A stretch of DNA of 58,706 bases, taken from positions 1 through 58,706 of the forward strand of contig CAZHEH010000022.1 of assembly GCA_964531695.1 (NCBI GenBank), given 5' to 3'. The first letter of the stretch is position 1; the number at the start of each line of letters is the position of its first letter. The notes under the pieces were generated by a model. The model saw only the letters and a list, made by a program, of their open reading frames with translations, searched no databases and was not told the origin of the DNA. Made by a program: the position numbers and the translations under genes. This DNA is from JAGXKT01 sp964531695 (GTDB lineage Bacteria; Planctomycetota; Phycisphaerae; SM23-33). Positions 18,548 through 26,444 of this stretch are shown in pieces.

Positions 18548-18576
18548 TTGCAGGGCGGCGGGCGGATCGGTATCCT
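18548..18576 (+). promoter_or_regulatory. Sigma70-like promoter for HAD gene
   Basis: TTGCAG (18548-18553), 17 bases, TATCCT (18571-18576). The predicted start is near 18583, about 21 nt before the ATG. It lies in the divergent gap between tkt and the HAD gene. Confidence 0.4.
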
Positions 18577-18603
18577 TCTGCGACCCCGAGGGCAACCGAC
18601 TGC

Positions 18604-19356
18604 ATGACGACGGGCCGGAACATCACGGGCGTCCTGTTCGACCTGGGTGACACGCTGCTGCGGTTCGGCAAGGTCGAGACGCGCGGCGTTTTCGAGGAAG
18701 GCGCCGAGCTGGCATACGCGTACCTGGAGTCGCTCGGCCAGCCGCTGCCTTCGTTCGCGCAGTTCCATGCGCGGCAGTTCCGCACGATCCGCTGGCACGT
18801 GCTGAAGAGCCGCCTGACGCGGCGCGAGTTCAACGCCTTGGAGCTGCTGCTCGGCCAGAGCCGCCGAATGGGCCAGGATCTGACGCACGACCAGGCGACG
18901 GAGCTGGCGTGGATGTGGTACCGCCCCCTGCACGACCAGGCCCGGGTGGAGCCCGACACGCGGGACGTGCTCCGCCGACTCCGGGACGACGGGATCGTTC
19001 TCGGGCTGGTGTCCAACACGTTCATCCCCGGACAGGTGCTGGACCGGCACCTCGACGAGGAAGGGCTGCTGGAGTTCTTCCCGGTGCGGGTCTACTCGTG
19101 CGACGTCGGCTACCGCAAGCCGCACCGCCGCATCTTCGGCATCGCGTGCCAGCGGGCCGGTCTCCAGCCGGCGCAGACGATGTACGTCGGCGACTCGCTA
19201 CGAGCCGACGTGTACGGGGCGAACCGGGCGGGGTTGATCTCCGTGCTGTTCGACCCGGAAGACGAAAACCCGCCCGGCAAGCGACGGCCGCGGTTCCGCG
19301 TGACGGCGCTGAGCCAAGTGCCTGAGATTGTCGAGGAGTGCAACGCCCCGAAGTGA
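18604..19356 (+). CDS. HAD-superfamily hydrolase
   Basis: Likely a small-molecule phosphatase. All four HAD motifs are visible: VLFDLGDTLL (nucleophile and acid Asp), LGLVSNTF (motif II), the Lys in GYRKPHRRIFG (motif III) and YVGDSLRADVYGANRAG (motif IV). The start at 18604 gives 250 aa, beginning a few residues before motif I; longer in-frame starts overlap the promoter and are not conserved. A helical cap domain lies between motifs I and II. Substrate not predictable. Confidence 0.88.
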   Translation: MTTGRNITGVLFDLGDTLLRFGKVETRGVFEEGAELAYAYLESLGQPLPSFAQFHARQFRTIRWHVLKSRLTRREFNALELLLGQSRRMGQDLTHDQATELAWMWYRPLHDQARVEPDTRDVLRRLRDDGIVLGLVSNTFIPGQVLDRHLDEEGLLEFFPVRVYSCDVGYRKPHRRIFGIACQRAGLQPAQTMYVGDSLRADVYGANRAGLISVLFDPEDENPPGKRRPRFRVTALSQVPEIVEECNAPK

Positions 19357-19375
19357 GGGCCCCGCCCGGAACGTC

Positions 19376-20224
19376 TCATCGCCGCCGTCGTCGCCGCAGC
19401 AACGCAACCGCCCCGGCCGCCAGCATGGCCATGCCGGCCGGCTCGGGAAGCCGGTAGGCGTCGCCCGTCACGGCGAACGTGCTGTGCTCGTCGCCGTAGA
19501 GCACGTAGCCGTAGCCGTCATCTCCCCAGTCCGTGCCCCAGGAGTTCTTGACGATCCAGTACCCGCCGGAGGCAAGTTCGGCGTCGTCCTCGAAGCCGAC
19601 AATGCACATCGCGTGGCCGCCGACGTGCCGCGTGCTCGGCGATGGATCGGTGGGAGGGTCCAGGTAGAGGTACGTGTCGAAGACCGCTACGGCAAGGGGG
19701 CCCGTCTCCACCAGGGCTTGCTGCACATCATCCGTCCGGCGCTGGTAGCCGTCGCCGTTGTAGTCGTAGACCGTGTTCCATCCGTCGATCGTGTAGACCC
19801 GCTCTTCCCAGCCGGGGGACAGAGGCCAATTGGGATCGCCCGCGGGATTGTCGCCGGCTCGGTACGGAAGCTCGGATTCGGACACGACGCCCGTATCCCG
19901 CACGAAGTTGAGCGCGTCATTGGGCCAGCCGCCGTTACAGCCCCCGTCGCAGCTCGGGTCGTAAACGAGGTGCTGCTCGGAGAGGTCCGGCGCCAGCGCC
20001 GGGCTCCCTGCCGTGATCCTCACCTTGGACTCCACCGCCGCGCAGGCCGCGAACGCCCAGCAGGAGCCGCACTGGCCCTGGTCGCGCACGGGCGTCACGT
20101 AGTTCCCTACCGGCGCCGGGCCCGGCCCGTCCGGATCGGCCGAACGCCAATCAAACGACTCGCCCGGCGCATACGACGCCAAACACAACACCACCGCCCA
20201 CACCGCTCCGGCTCCTCGGCTCAT
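19376..20224 (-). CDS. Secreted papain-like (C1A) peptidase with PEP-CTERM tail
   Basis: The 282-aa protein starts with a signal peptide (residues 1-21, MSRGAGAVWAVVLCLASYA). The mature catalytic domain follows directly: DQGQCGSCWAF with the nucleophile C55, GGHAMCIVGF with H204, and VKNSWGTDWG with N227. No I29-type inhibitory propeptide is present. The C-terminus (259-282) is a PEP-CTERM-like signal: LPEPAG, a hydrophobic stretch and six Arg. That implies exosortase-type processing and surface display, though no exosortase gene lies in this window. The start is the last ATG before the signal peptide; the open frame continues upstream without conservation. Confidence 0.93.
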   Translation of the reverse strand: MSRGAGAVWAVVLCLASYAPGESFDWRSADPDGPGPAPVGNYVTPVRDQGQCGSCWAFAACAAVESKVRITAGSPALAPDLSEQHLVYDPSCDGGCNGGWPNDALNFVRDTGVVSESELPYRAGDNPAGDPNWPLSPGWEERVYTIDGWNTVYDYNGDGYQRRTDDVQQALVETGPLAVAVFDTYLYLDPPTDPSPSTRHVGGHAMCIVGFEDDAELASGGYWIVKNSWGTDWGDDGYGYVLYGDEHSTFAVTGDAYRLPEPAGMAMLAAGAVALLRRRRRR

Positions 20225-20542
20225 CGGTCGCCTCGCTGATTCCAACGCTGGCCGCCCGGCCGTGGGCCGGGCGCGCACGTTTCCTGCGGTGGGTACGACC
20301 GTTCGGGACGGGACATCCCGAATCCGCCGCGGTGAGCAGAAACCACCGCCTACGAAATGAGCCGGTACATCCGCGCCGGCAGCCCTCCCGACCACATGGC
20401 GCTTACCTCCCAACGCAGCCGATTCTACCCGAAAGGCACGGAAGCCGCAACCCGCCATGCGGAAGTTCCGGCCATTGCGACCGGACGCGGACCGACCTAC
20501 TATAGGGCTTTCCGGCAGCCGAGCCCCACAGGGACACTGGAC
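20225..20542. other. Divergent intergenic region
   Basis: 318 bp between the protease and guaA. It holds a hairpin near 20310-20331 (TTCGGGA...TCCCGAA) and the guaA promoter at its right end. No conserved riboswitch or gene recognised. Confidence 0.5.
20475..20503 (+). promoter_or_regulatory. Sigma70-like promoter for guaA
   Basis: TTGCGA (20475-20480), 17 bases, TACTAT (20498-20503). The predicted start is near 20510, 33 nt before the ATG. Confidence 0.45.
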
Positions 20543-22102
20543 ATGCCCGCAGAACCCGACCGCACCGAGACGATCGCCATCCTCGACTTCGGCAGCCAGT
20601 ACGCCCAGCTCATCGCGCGACGCGTGCGGGAGAACGGCGTGTACAGCGTCCTGGCGCGCCCGGACGTCACGGCCGAGGAACTCGGCGAGTACAACCTCAA
20701 GGGGCTGATCTTCACCGGCGGACCGTCCAGCGTGTACGAGAAGGGCGCACCCCGATGCCGCGCGGAGGTCCTCGACATGGGCCTGCCCGTGCTGGGCATC
20801 TGCTACGGCATGCACATCGCCTGCCAGTTGCTCGGGGCGGACATCCAGAGCGCCCCGGCTCGCGAGTACGGCCGGGCGCCGCTGGAGATCGGTGAGCCCG
20901 ACGCTCTCCTCCGAGGCCTACCGGCCCGCACAACCGTATGGATGAGCCACGGCGACCAGATCCACCAGCTCGGCGAGGACTTCGCGCCCCTGGCCTCCAC
21001 GCCGACCTGCCCCATCGCCGCGGTGCGGCACACGCAGCGGCCGTTCTACGGGGTGCAGTTCCACCCCGAGGTCACCCACACGCCGCACGGGTCCGAGATC
21101 TTCGTCAACTTCCTGTACGACATCTGCGGCTGCCGGGGCGATTGGCGGATGGGCTCGTTCATCGAGTCCGCGGTCGAACAGGTCCGCCAGGACGTGGGCC
21201 CGGAAGAGCGGGTGATCTGCGGGCTGTCGGGGGGTGTGGATTCCTCCGTCACGGCCGCGCTGCTGCACAAGGCCCTCGGCGACCGGCTGGCATGCATCTT
21301 CGTCGACAACGGCCTGCTGCGGCTGAACGAGGCGGACCTCGTCCGCAGCACCTTCGCCGAGCACTTCCGCATGGACCTGCACTTCGTGGACGCCTCGCGG
21401 CAGTTCCTCGCGGCGCTGGCGGGCGTGACGGACCCGCAGGAAAAGCGGCGACGGATCGGCAACGCCTTCATCGAGGCGTTCCGCTCGGCGACCGACGCGA
21501 TCCCCAACGCCAAGTACCTCGCCCAGGGCACGCTCTATCCGGATGTAATCGAGTCCGGGCAATCGCTGGCCGGCCAGGCGGCCAACATCAAGCTGCACCA
21601 CAACGTCGGCGGGCTGCCGGCGGAGCTGGGCTTCACGCTCATCGAGCCCATGCGGGACTTGTTCAAGGATGAGGTCCGCGAGGCGGGCAAGCTTCTCGGC
21701 CTGCCGGACGCCGTCGTCTGGCGGCACCCGTTCCCGGGGCCCGGCCTGGCGGTCCGCTGCCTCGGGGAGGTCACGCCCGAGCGCCTCGACGTGCTCCGAA
21801 AGGCGGACAACATCCTCATCGAGGAAATCACGGCCGCGGGGCTGTACCGCAAGACGGCGCAGACGTTCGCCGTATTGCTGCCCGTGCGGTCCGTCGGTGT
21901 GATGGGCGACGGGCGAACCTACGAGAACGTCGTGGCAGTCCGCTCGGTGGACACGGCCGACTTCATGACGGCGGATTGGTCCCGAATTCCGTATGACGTG
22001 TTGGCGACGATCTCGAACCGCGTCATCAACGAGGTCCGCGGGGTCAACCGCGTCGTCTACGATATCTCGTCCAAGCCGCCGGCGACGATCGAGTGGGAGT
22101 AG
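20543..22102 (+). CDS. guaA: GMP synthase (glutamine-hydrolysing)
   Basis: Converts XMP to GMP using glutamine and ATP. The 519-aa protein has a class I glutaminase domain (ILDFGSQYAQLIARRVRE; nucleophile Cys87 in LGICYGMHIACQ; QFHPEVTHT), then the ATP-pyrophosphatase domain with P-loop LSGGVDSSVTAALL, and the C-terminal dimerisation domain ending NEVRGVNRVVYDISSKPPATIEWE-type. I took the ATG at 20543, just before the conserved N-terminus. An in-frame ATG at 20357 would add 62 non-conserved residues. Confidence 0.98.
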   Translation: MPAEPDRTETIAILDFGSQYAQLIARRVRENGVYSVLARPDVTAEELGEYNLKGLIFTGGPSSVYEKGAPRCRAEVLDMGLPVLGICYGMHIACQLLGADIQSAPAREYGRAPLEIGEPDALLRGLPARTTVWMSHGDQIHQLGEDFAPLASTPTCPIAAVRHTQRPFYGVQFHPEVTHTPHGSEIFVNFLYDICGCRGDWRMGSFIESAVEQVRQDVGPEERVICGLSGGVDSSVTAALLHKALGDRLACIFVDNGLLRLNEADLVRSTFAEHFRMDLHFVDASRQFLAALAGVTDPQEKRRRIGNAFIEAFRSATDAIPNAKYLAQGTLYPDVIESGQSLAGQAANIKLHHNVGGLPAELGFTLIEPMRDLFKDEVREAGKLLGLPDAVVWRHPFPGPGLAVRCLGEVTPERLDVLRKADNILIEEITAAGLYRKTAQTFAVLLPVRSVGVMGDGRTYENVVAVRSVDTADFMTADWSRIPYDVLATISNRVINEVRGVNRVVYDISSKPPATIEWE

Positions 22103-22121
22103 TCGCCTGCGCAGAGCACGA

Positions 22122-22137
22122 ATCTGAGATCTCAGAT
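22122..22137. repeat. 16-bp perfect palindrome upstream of aldolase gene
   Basis: ATCTGAGATCTCAGAT is its own reverse complement and lies 13 bases before the next gene's ATG. It could be an operator or a fragment of a dispersed CTGAGAT-type repeat. Confidence 0.5.
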
Positions 22138-22150
22138 CCGGGATGATGAC

Positions 22151-22792
22151 ATGCATGGGATGGACTCCGCAGCCCTGGAACGCTTCGCCTCCGCCGCCCA
22201 TCGGGTGGCGGCCCACGGCCTCGTGCGATGCAGTAGCGGGAACCTCTCTCACCGGCTGGACGACGAACGGCTGATCGTCAGCGCCTCGACGACCTGGCTG
22301 GCCGACCTGACACCCGAGCAGATCAGCGTTTGCTCGATCGCCGACGCCGCGCATCTCGCCGGCCCGCGCCCGAGCATCGAGACCCGGTTCCACGCCGGCA
22401 TCTTCCGCCGCCGACCCGAGGCCAACTGGGTGCTGCACTTTCAGTCCCCAGCCGCGACGGTGCTGGCCTGCCGAGACGGCGAGCCCGATCTCAACGTCAT
22501 CATCGAGGTCCCCGCCTACATCGGCCCCGTCGCGTGGGTGCCCTACCTGGCGCCCGGCTCCCCCGAGCTGGCGTCGGCCGTCGTCGAGGCGATGGCCGCC
22601 CACGACATGGCCATCCTGCGAAACCACGGCCAGGTCACTCTGGGCGGGACATTCGCGGAGACGCTCCAACGGGCGGTATTCTTCGAGTTGGCCTGCGAGG
22701 TGGTGCTGCGCGGCGGCGAGTCCGTCCGGCCGCTGTCGCAGGACGAGGTGGCGGCCCTCCGGCCGAAGGCGGGCGAGAGACGAAGCGTCTAG
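22151..22792 (+). CDS. Class II aldolase/adducin-family protein
   Basis: A 213-aa protein with the AraD/FucA fold: GLVRCSSGNLSHRLDDERLIVSAS at the N-terminus (phosphate-binding region), VLHFQSPAATVLACR, and ILRNHGQVTLG. In active aldolases and epimerases the second motif reads HxH and supplies two zinc ligands; here it is HFQ, so the second His is missing while the third (NHG) remains. It may be a methylthioribulose-1-phosphate dehydratase-like enzyme, another lyase, or catalytically altered. Compare araD in this window, which is intact. Its stop overlaps the stop of the opposite small gene by two bases. Confidence 0.85.
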   Translation: MHGMDSAALERFASAAHRVAAHGLVRCSSGNLSHRLDDERLIVSASTTWLADLTPEQISVCSIADAAHLAGPRPSIETRFHAGIFRRRPEANWVLHFQSPAATVLACRDGEPDLNVIIEVPAYIGPVAWVPYLAPGSPELASAVVEAMAAHDMAILRNHGQVTLGGTFAETLQRAVFFELACEVVLRGGESVRPLSQDEVAALRPKAGERRSV

Positions 22793-23034
22793 CGGCCCTT
22801 CGGGTCGGGCTTGGCGTCTTGGGCCTCCCCGGCCACGGCTTGCTCGCCGGCCAGCTCGGCGCCTTGCTCCATCGCCCGGCGCCCCACGGCCAGCGCGTTA
22901 CGCCAGCCCTGCTCGACCTCGGCGCGCATGGCCGACCAGCCGTCCTCCGCCTCCGCGGAGGGCGTCCGCCGGCCCAGCGAGTAGCCGAGCATCAGCGTAG
23001 CGCCAAGCAGTACCAGGAGCAGCAGCCGCTTCAT
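22789..23034 (-). CDS. Small single-helix membrane protein, hypothetical
   Basis: 81 aa: MKRLLLLVLLGATLMLGYSLG forms a signal anchor or signal peptide, followed by a charged, Ala/Glu-rich helical tail. The start at 23034 places Lys-Arg before the hydrophobic segment, as expected for export. It converges on the aldolase gene with overlapping stops. No family recognised. Confidence 0.5.
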   Translation of the reverse strand: MKRLLLLVLLGATLMLGYSLGRRTPSAEAEDGWSAMRAEVEQGWRNALAVGRRAMEQGAELAGEQAVAGEAQDAKPDPKGR

Positions 23035-23320
23035 CGGGGTGCCAATGCCTCCCTGAGGAACGAGCGTAGCGGATACCCCCTCCGCCCGACCTATCCATAT
23101 TCTACGGCGCACGTCCGGCCGCGGCAAATCCACGCCCGGAAAAACTGAACTTTTTGCTCTATATAACGCAGATTATGCACCTTTCCATTCCCCGGCGGCC
23201 GGCCTGCCGTCGGGTCCTGCCGGATTTGCTGGTTAAGTGGCCGGCGGCTGCTGCCGAAGTACCGACCGGGCGGGCACCGTGCCCCCTCCCGTAGCGGTGT
23301 ACCCAAACGAGGCCGCGGCC

Positions 23321-24142
23321 ATGTATCGCGACTACTTCCGACTGCACGAGGACCCGTTCAACATCACGCCCGACCCTCGGTATCTGTACTTGACGAATCA
23401 GCACCGTGAGGCGTTGAACCACCTGCTGTTCGGCATCCGCCAGCGGAAGGGCTTCATCTGCCTGACCGGCGAGGTCGGCACCGGCAAGACGACGCTCTGC
23501 CGGGCCCTGCTCCGGGAGCTCGACGAGCCCCGCTACCACACCGCTCTGATCCTCAACCCGATGCTCACCGAGACGCAACTGCTCCGCGCGATCGTCGACG
23601 AGTTCGGCATCGAGACGAAGCGACGCGACCGCCTCGGCTACCTCCGGCTGCTCAACGACTTCCTGCTGCGGATCAACTCCGACGGCCAGGATGCCGTGCT
23701 CATCGTGGACGAGACGCAGGACATGTCCACGAAATGCCTGGAGTTGGTCCGCCTGCTCAGCAACCTGGAAACCGACAGCCAGAAGCTCGTGCAAATCTGC
23801 CTCGTCGGCCAGCCGGAGCTTCGCGAGCAGCTCGCAAAGCCCGCCCTTCGCCAACTGGCTCAGCGGATCACCGTCCGCTACCACCTTGACGCCATGACCC
23901 CCGAGGACACCGCCGCCTACCTCAACCACCGGCTCAGTGTCGCACGGGGCGACGGCGAGCAGGGCGTCGTCGAGTTCGACGGCGGCGCCGTCAAGGAGAT
24001 CTTCCGCTTCAGCGGGGGAACCCCCCGCCTCATCAACGCCATCGGGGACAAGGCCCTGCTGGCCGGGTACGTCTACCGCACGGGCCGCATCAACCGCAGA
24101 ATCGTTCGCCTCGCGGCCCAAGAACTCAAGGAGGCCGGCTGA
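23321..24142 (+). CDS. GspA/ExeA-like AAA ATPase
   Basis: A 273-aa AAA+ ATPase of the ExeA/GspA family, which helps insert secretin complexes for type II secretion or pili. The family N-terminus is clear (MYRDYFRLHEDPFNITPDPR, residues 1-20). Walker A is TGEVGTGKTTLC, Walker B AVLIVDETQDM, and the arginine-finger region is QRITVRYHLD. The C-terminal peptidoglycan-binding part of full ExeA (about 540 aa) is absent, as in short homologues. The start at 23321 fits the family. The gene overlaps the next by one base (TGATG), so the two are translationally coupled. Confidence 0.9.
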   Translation: MYRDYFRLHEDPFNITPDPRYLYLTNQHREALNHLLFGIRQRKGFICLTGEVGTGKTTLCRALLRELDEPRYHTALILNPMLTETQLLRAIVDEFGIETKRRDRLGYLRLLNDFLLRINSDGQDAVLIVDETQDMSTKCLELVRLLSNLETDSQKLVQICLVGQPELREQLAKPALRQLAQRITVRYHLDAMTPEDTAAYLNHRLSVARGDGEQGVVEFDGGAVKEIFRFSGGTPRLINAIGDKALLAGYVYRTGRINRRIVRLAAQELKEAG

Positions 24143-24981
24143 TGAGTCTCGTCAACGAGGCCCTGCGGCGCGCCGAACAGGACAAGCGGAATCGCACCGT
24201 GGACGACGACGTGCCGCTGCCGGCGCCCGCGCCGACCGGCGGCGGACGCTCGCGCCGCCCCCTCGCCTTCGTCCTGGTGCTGCTCCTGCTGGCCGCCGGC
24301 GGATACGGAGCGTACCTCTGGCTGGACGACGGCGACGCAACGCCACGCCAGGCCGCCGCCGATCCAGTCGACCAGCAGCCCGACCGCGTCGCCCGCGCCA
24401 TGGAGCTTCGTCGCCGGGCCAACGCGCGGATGCGCGAGGCGGCCGCCCGCGCGAAGCAGGCCGCCGAGGATGCCCGCCGCAACATCGAGGCCATGGAGTC
24501 CGCCCCGCAGGCCGAAGAGCTGCGGGCGGTGGCGCCCTCTCCGGAGGCCCTTGAGCGCGCTCCGGAGCCCATCGCCGAAGAACCGGAGCTGACGGAAGTC
24601 CCCGAGATCCCGGCCGACATGTTCTCCGGAACCAGCGAGGACATGGGCCACGCCTACCCCGCCGAGCCGCCACACGATCCGGAACCCGCCGAGGACCACA
24701 CACCCGAGCAGCCCGAGCCGGAGGCGGAGATCGCCGCCGAGCCCGAGCCCGCGACCGCGCCGGAACCCGAACCGGCCGGCGAGCCCGAGCCCCGCACCGC
24801 ACCCGATGAGGGCGACTTCAAGGTCATCGCCATCTGGTACGAGGAGGCCGACCCGGCCGCGATGGTCAACGGCCGCATGGTCGGTGAGGGCGACACCGTC
24901 GAGGGCGCCAAGGTCGTCGAGATCACCTCCAGCGCCGTGCACCTCGAAGTGGACGGCCGGACGTTCCGCGTCGGTATGTAA
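24142..24981 (+). CDS. GspB-like (T2SSB domain) membrane protein
   Basis: A 279-aa protein with the short N-terminal signature MSLVNEALRRAEQDKR typical of GspB-type proteins, one membrane helix (residues about 39-56), a long Pro/Glu/Ala-rich linker (about 85-228), and a C-terminal beta domain (VIAIWYEEADPAAMVNGRMV, then VHLEVDGRTFRV) like the T2SSB domain. It is the expected partner of the upstream ATPase for secretin assembly in the periplasm. GGAGG lies in the 3' end of the upstream gene. No other gsp genes are in the window. Confidence 0.85.
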   Translation: MSLVNEALRRAEQDKRNRTVDDDVPLPAPAPTGGGRSRRPLAFVLVLLLLAAGGYGAYLWLDDGDATPRQAAADPVDQQPDRVARAMELRRRANARMREAAARAKQAAEDARRNIEAMESAPQAEELRAVAPSPEALERAPEPIAEEPELTEVPEIPADMFSGTSEDMGHAYPAEPPHDPEPAEDHTPEQPEPEAEIAAEPEPATAPEPEPAGEPEPRTAPDEGDFKVIAIWYEEADPAAMVNGRMVGEGDTVEGAKVVEITSSAVHLEVDGRTFRVGM

Positions 24982-25060
24982 CCCCCGGTTACGGGACGGA
25001 TTACGGGGCCACAATACCCAACCAGCATGGCGAGCCCCCGACACCGGCTGACAGCTTCTG

Positions 25061-25150
25061 CCGAGTCCTGCCGCATTCTGCCGGGTCCTGCCGGATTCTG
25101 CCGAGTTCTGCCGGGTTCTGCCGGATTCTGCCGCAGTCTGCCCGGTTCTG
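25061..25150. repeat. Decamer tandem repeat (9 units)
   Basis: Nine consecutive 10-base units of the form CCGNNTTCTG with small variations, such as CCGGATTCTG, CCGGGTTCTG and CCGAGTTCTG. It lies just downstream of the GspB-like gene. The 10-base period is close to one turn of DNA. Confidence 0.8.
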
Positions 25151-25477
25151 CCAAACGCCGTTCATCCTAAGCTTTTCTATGGCAATGACTTACTGATTCG
25201 GCACGCCACGGCCGCCGAATCCGATGCCTGTCAAGTCGAAAAAAGGCATCAGGACCGAGGACAAAAACCCAAGACTCGGCCGTCCGCCCGAACCCCCGCG
25301 CCTCGTCCTCCGCCCAGCCGACTCGGGCGACCCCGTCAAACGCCGAACCCCGAACGTCGAACGCCGACAGTCGAACGCACTACCCCTATTCACTTGTCAG
25401 CCCCACACTCCCGCACCCGATACTCGGCCGCGTATATGATACTCACATAACACGCGACCCCGCCCATGTCAAGCGCG
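25151..25477. other. Non-coding spacer with heptad array
   Basis: 327 bp with no supportable gene. It contains a short inverted repeat near 25222-25249 (GATGCCT...AGGCATC) and the heptad array at 25341-25375. Confidence 0.5.
25341..25375 (-). repeat. TTCGNNN heptad array (5 units)
   Basis: Five 7-base units reading as NNNCGAA/CGAC words on the plus strand, i.e. TTCG-type heptads on the minus strand. Same family as 15592-15619 and 41690-41717. One unit is degenerate. Confidence 0.55.
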
Positions 25478-26309
25478 AAGCTTCCAGGGCAACCCCGGCA
25501 CGCTGCGGACCGATCCCCCGGCGAACCCCGGCCGGGGTGACGCCAAGGCGGCGATGCGCGCGTGCACGGATGACATGCCGTCCGTGCAGGCCCGGCAGCC
25601 GTAACGCAACGAAGGCCCCGTGCGGGCCGTAAGAAGATAGCCCCGCCCGTGCGGCCTGAGCGAGTCCCGGCGCGCCGGGACGAGTCGAAGGCCGGAGGGC
25701 GGGGAAAAGTTCACGCCGCAGCGTCGAGGAGCCCCGGCGAGGCGATTGAATCCCGCCCGCTGGCGGCTCCCCATTCCGCCCTTCTCCCCGTCCTCCGCGC
25801 TCTCAACGTTGAGACTCTGTTCGCCGCGCCGCGTTCCGCCGCCCTCTACGTTCTCCGCGATCTGCGCGATCTCCGCGTGGAGAGCCGCTGCCCGATCCGC
25901 CGTTTGCCCTTGTCGATTCCGGCCGCGCGCGGGATAATCCCCGGCCGTGATGGGGAACGCGTCATCTCGGGGCTTCGCCCAAGGCCGACCGACCTGCGCG
26001 CCCCCGGCACAGCCCCTCGAGGTCCGCACGAACGGCGACGCCGACCCGCTGAAGGAGTATTCGCCTTCGCTTGGCGGCTACGGCGGGCCAAGCGTCACGG
26101 CCGGGTGGGTGTGTACCTGGCGCGAGTATCTGCGGGCTGAGGACGAAGCGGACCGTGCAGCATCGCTTCGTCTCCGCGAGTACGCGAGGCCCCTTGGCGA
26201 GCTCTCATTCCTGCAGCACGTGGGGCGGCCGCTGGGCCGCGACCTTGTGCCCAAGAAGTGCGAGCGGAAGCCGAAGAAGGAGAAACAGGTTCTGTGTCCC
26301 CCGATAGCC
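25478..26309 (+). repeat. Duplicated cassette module, copy A
   Basis: About 832 bp that recur at 28231-29132 with high similarity. In order it contains a hairpin GCGTGCACGGA...TCCGTGCAGGC (25560-25591), a 16-bp palindrome TCCCGGCGCGCCGGGA (25665-25680), a segment rich in CTCCGCG/CTGCGCG words, a promoter-like pair, and a short open frame. Similarity stops sharply after CCGATAGCC at 26309. An ankyrin-repeat lipoprotein gene follows. Confidence 0.85.
25910..25938 (+). promoter_or_regulatory. Promoter-like pair in module copy A
   Basis: TTGTCG (25910-25915), 17 bases, GATAAT (25933-25938). The predicted start near 25945 is almost at the GTG (25947) and ATG (25950), so the transcript would be leaderless. 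The same arrangement with identical spacing is in copy B. Confidence 0.4.
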
Positions 26310-26444
26310 GAGAAACAAACGAAGCAATTGAAGCTTGATGTTGAACTCGTAACGGAGCAGTACCATCCACGCACCGGGACTACATATGACATATCGTACG
26401 ACCCCGACGACTACAGATGGCACGACGCACCGTGGGACCGGTAG
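25950..26444 (+). CDS. Uncharacterised protein: conserved head, variable tail (copy A)
   Basis: A possible 164-aa protein. Residues 1-120 come from the duplicated module, including VTAGWVCTWREYLRAEDEAD and a Lys/Glu-rich CERKPKKEKQVLC. Then, right after LCPPIA, a tail of about 43 residues (from EKQTKQLKLDVELV to the C-terminal DDYRWHDAPWDR) has no counterpart in copy B. Its end overlaps the start of the ankyrin gene by 59 bases. I do not recognise the family. Head-plus-unique-tail followed by an ankyrin gene recalls polymorphic-toxin cassettes, but no RHS core or toxin motif is visible. A second frame over this stretch (25649-26140) is also open, so coding is uncertain. Confidence 0.4.
   Translation: MGNASSRGFAQGRPTCAPPAQPLEVRTNGDADPLKEYSPSLGGYGGPSVTAGWVCTWREYLRAEDEADRAASLRLREYARPLGELSFLQHVGRPLGRDLVPKKCERKPKKEKQVLCPPIAEKQTKQLKLDVELVTEQYHPRTGTTYDISYDPDDYRWHDAPWDR

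Noticed and set aside
25061..25150. Possible CRISPR array
   Set aside because: Units are only 10 bases with no spacers, and no cas genes are present.
24654..25154. Minus-strand frame through the decamer repeat
   Set aside because: Repetitive Pro/Gly/Arg/Gln peptide arising from the decamers, overlapping the GspB-like gene.
25649..26140. Second open frame through module copy A, with an equal frame in copy B (28480-28962)
   Set aside because: Both copies keep it open, with an in-frame 9-base difference, but it crosses the hairpins and CTCCGCG-type repeats and reads as low-complexity Arg/Ala/Pro. Not called, though not fully excluded.
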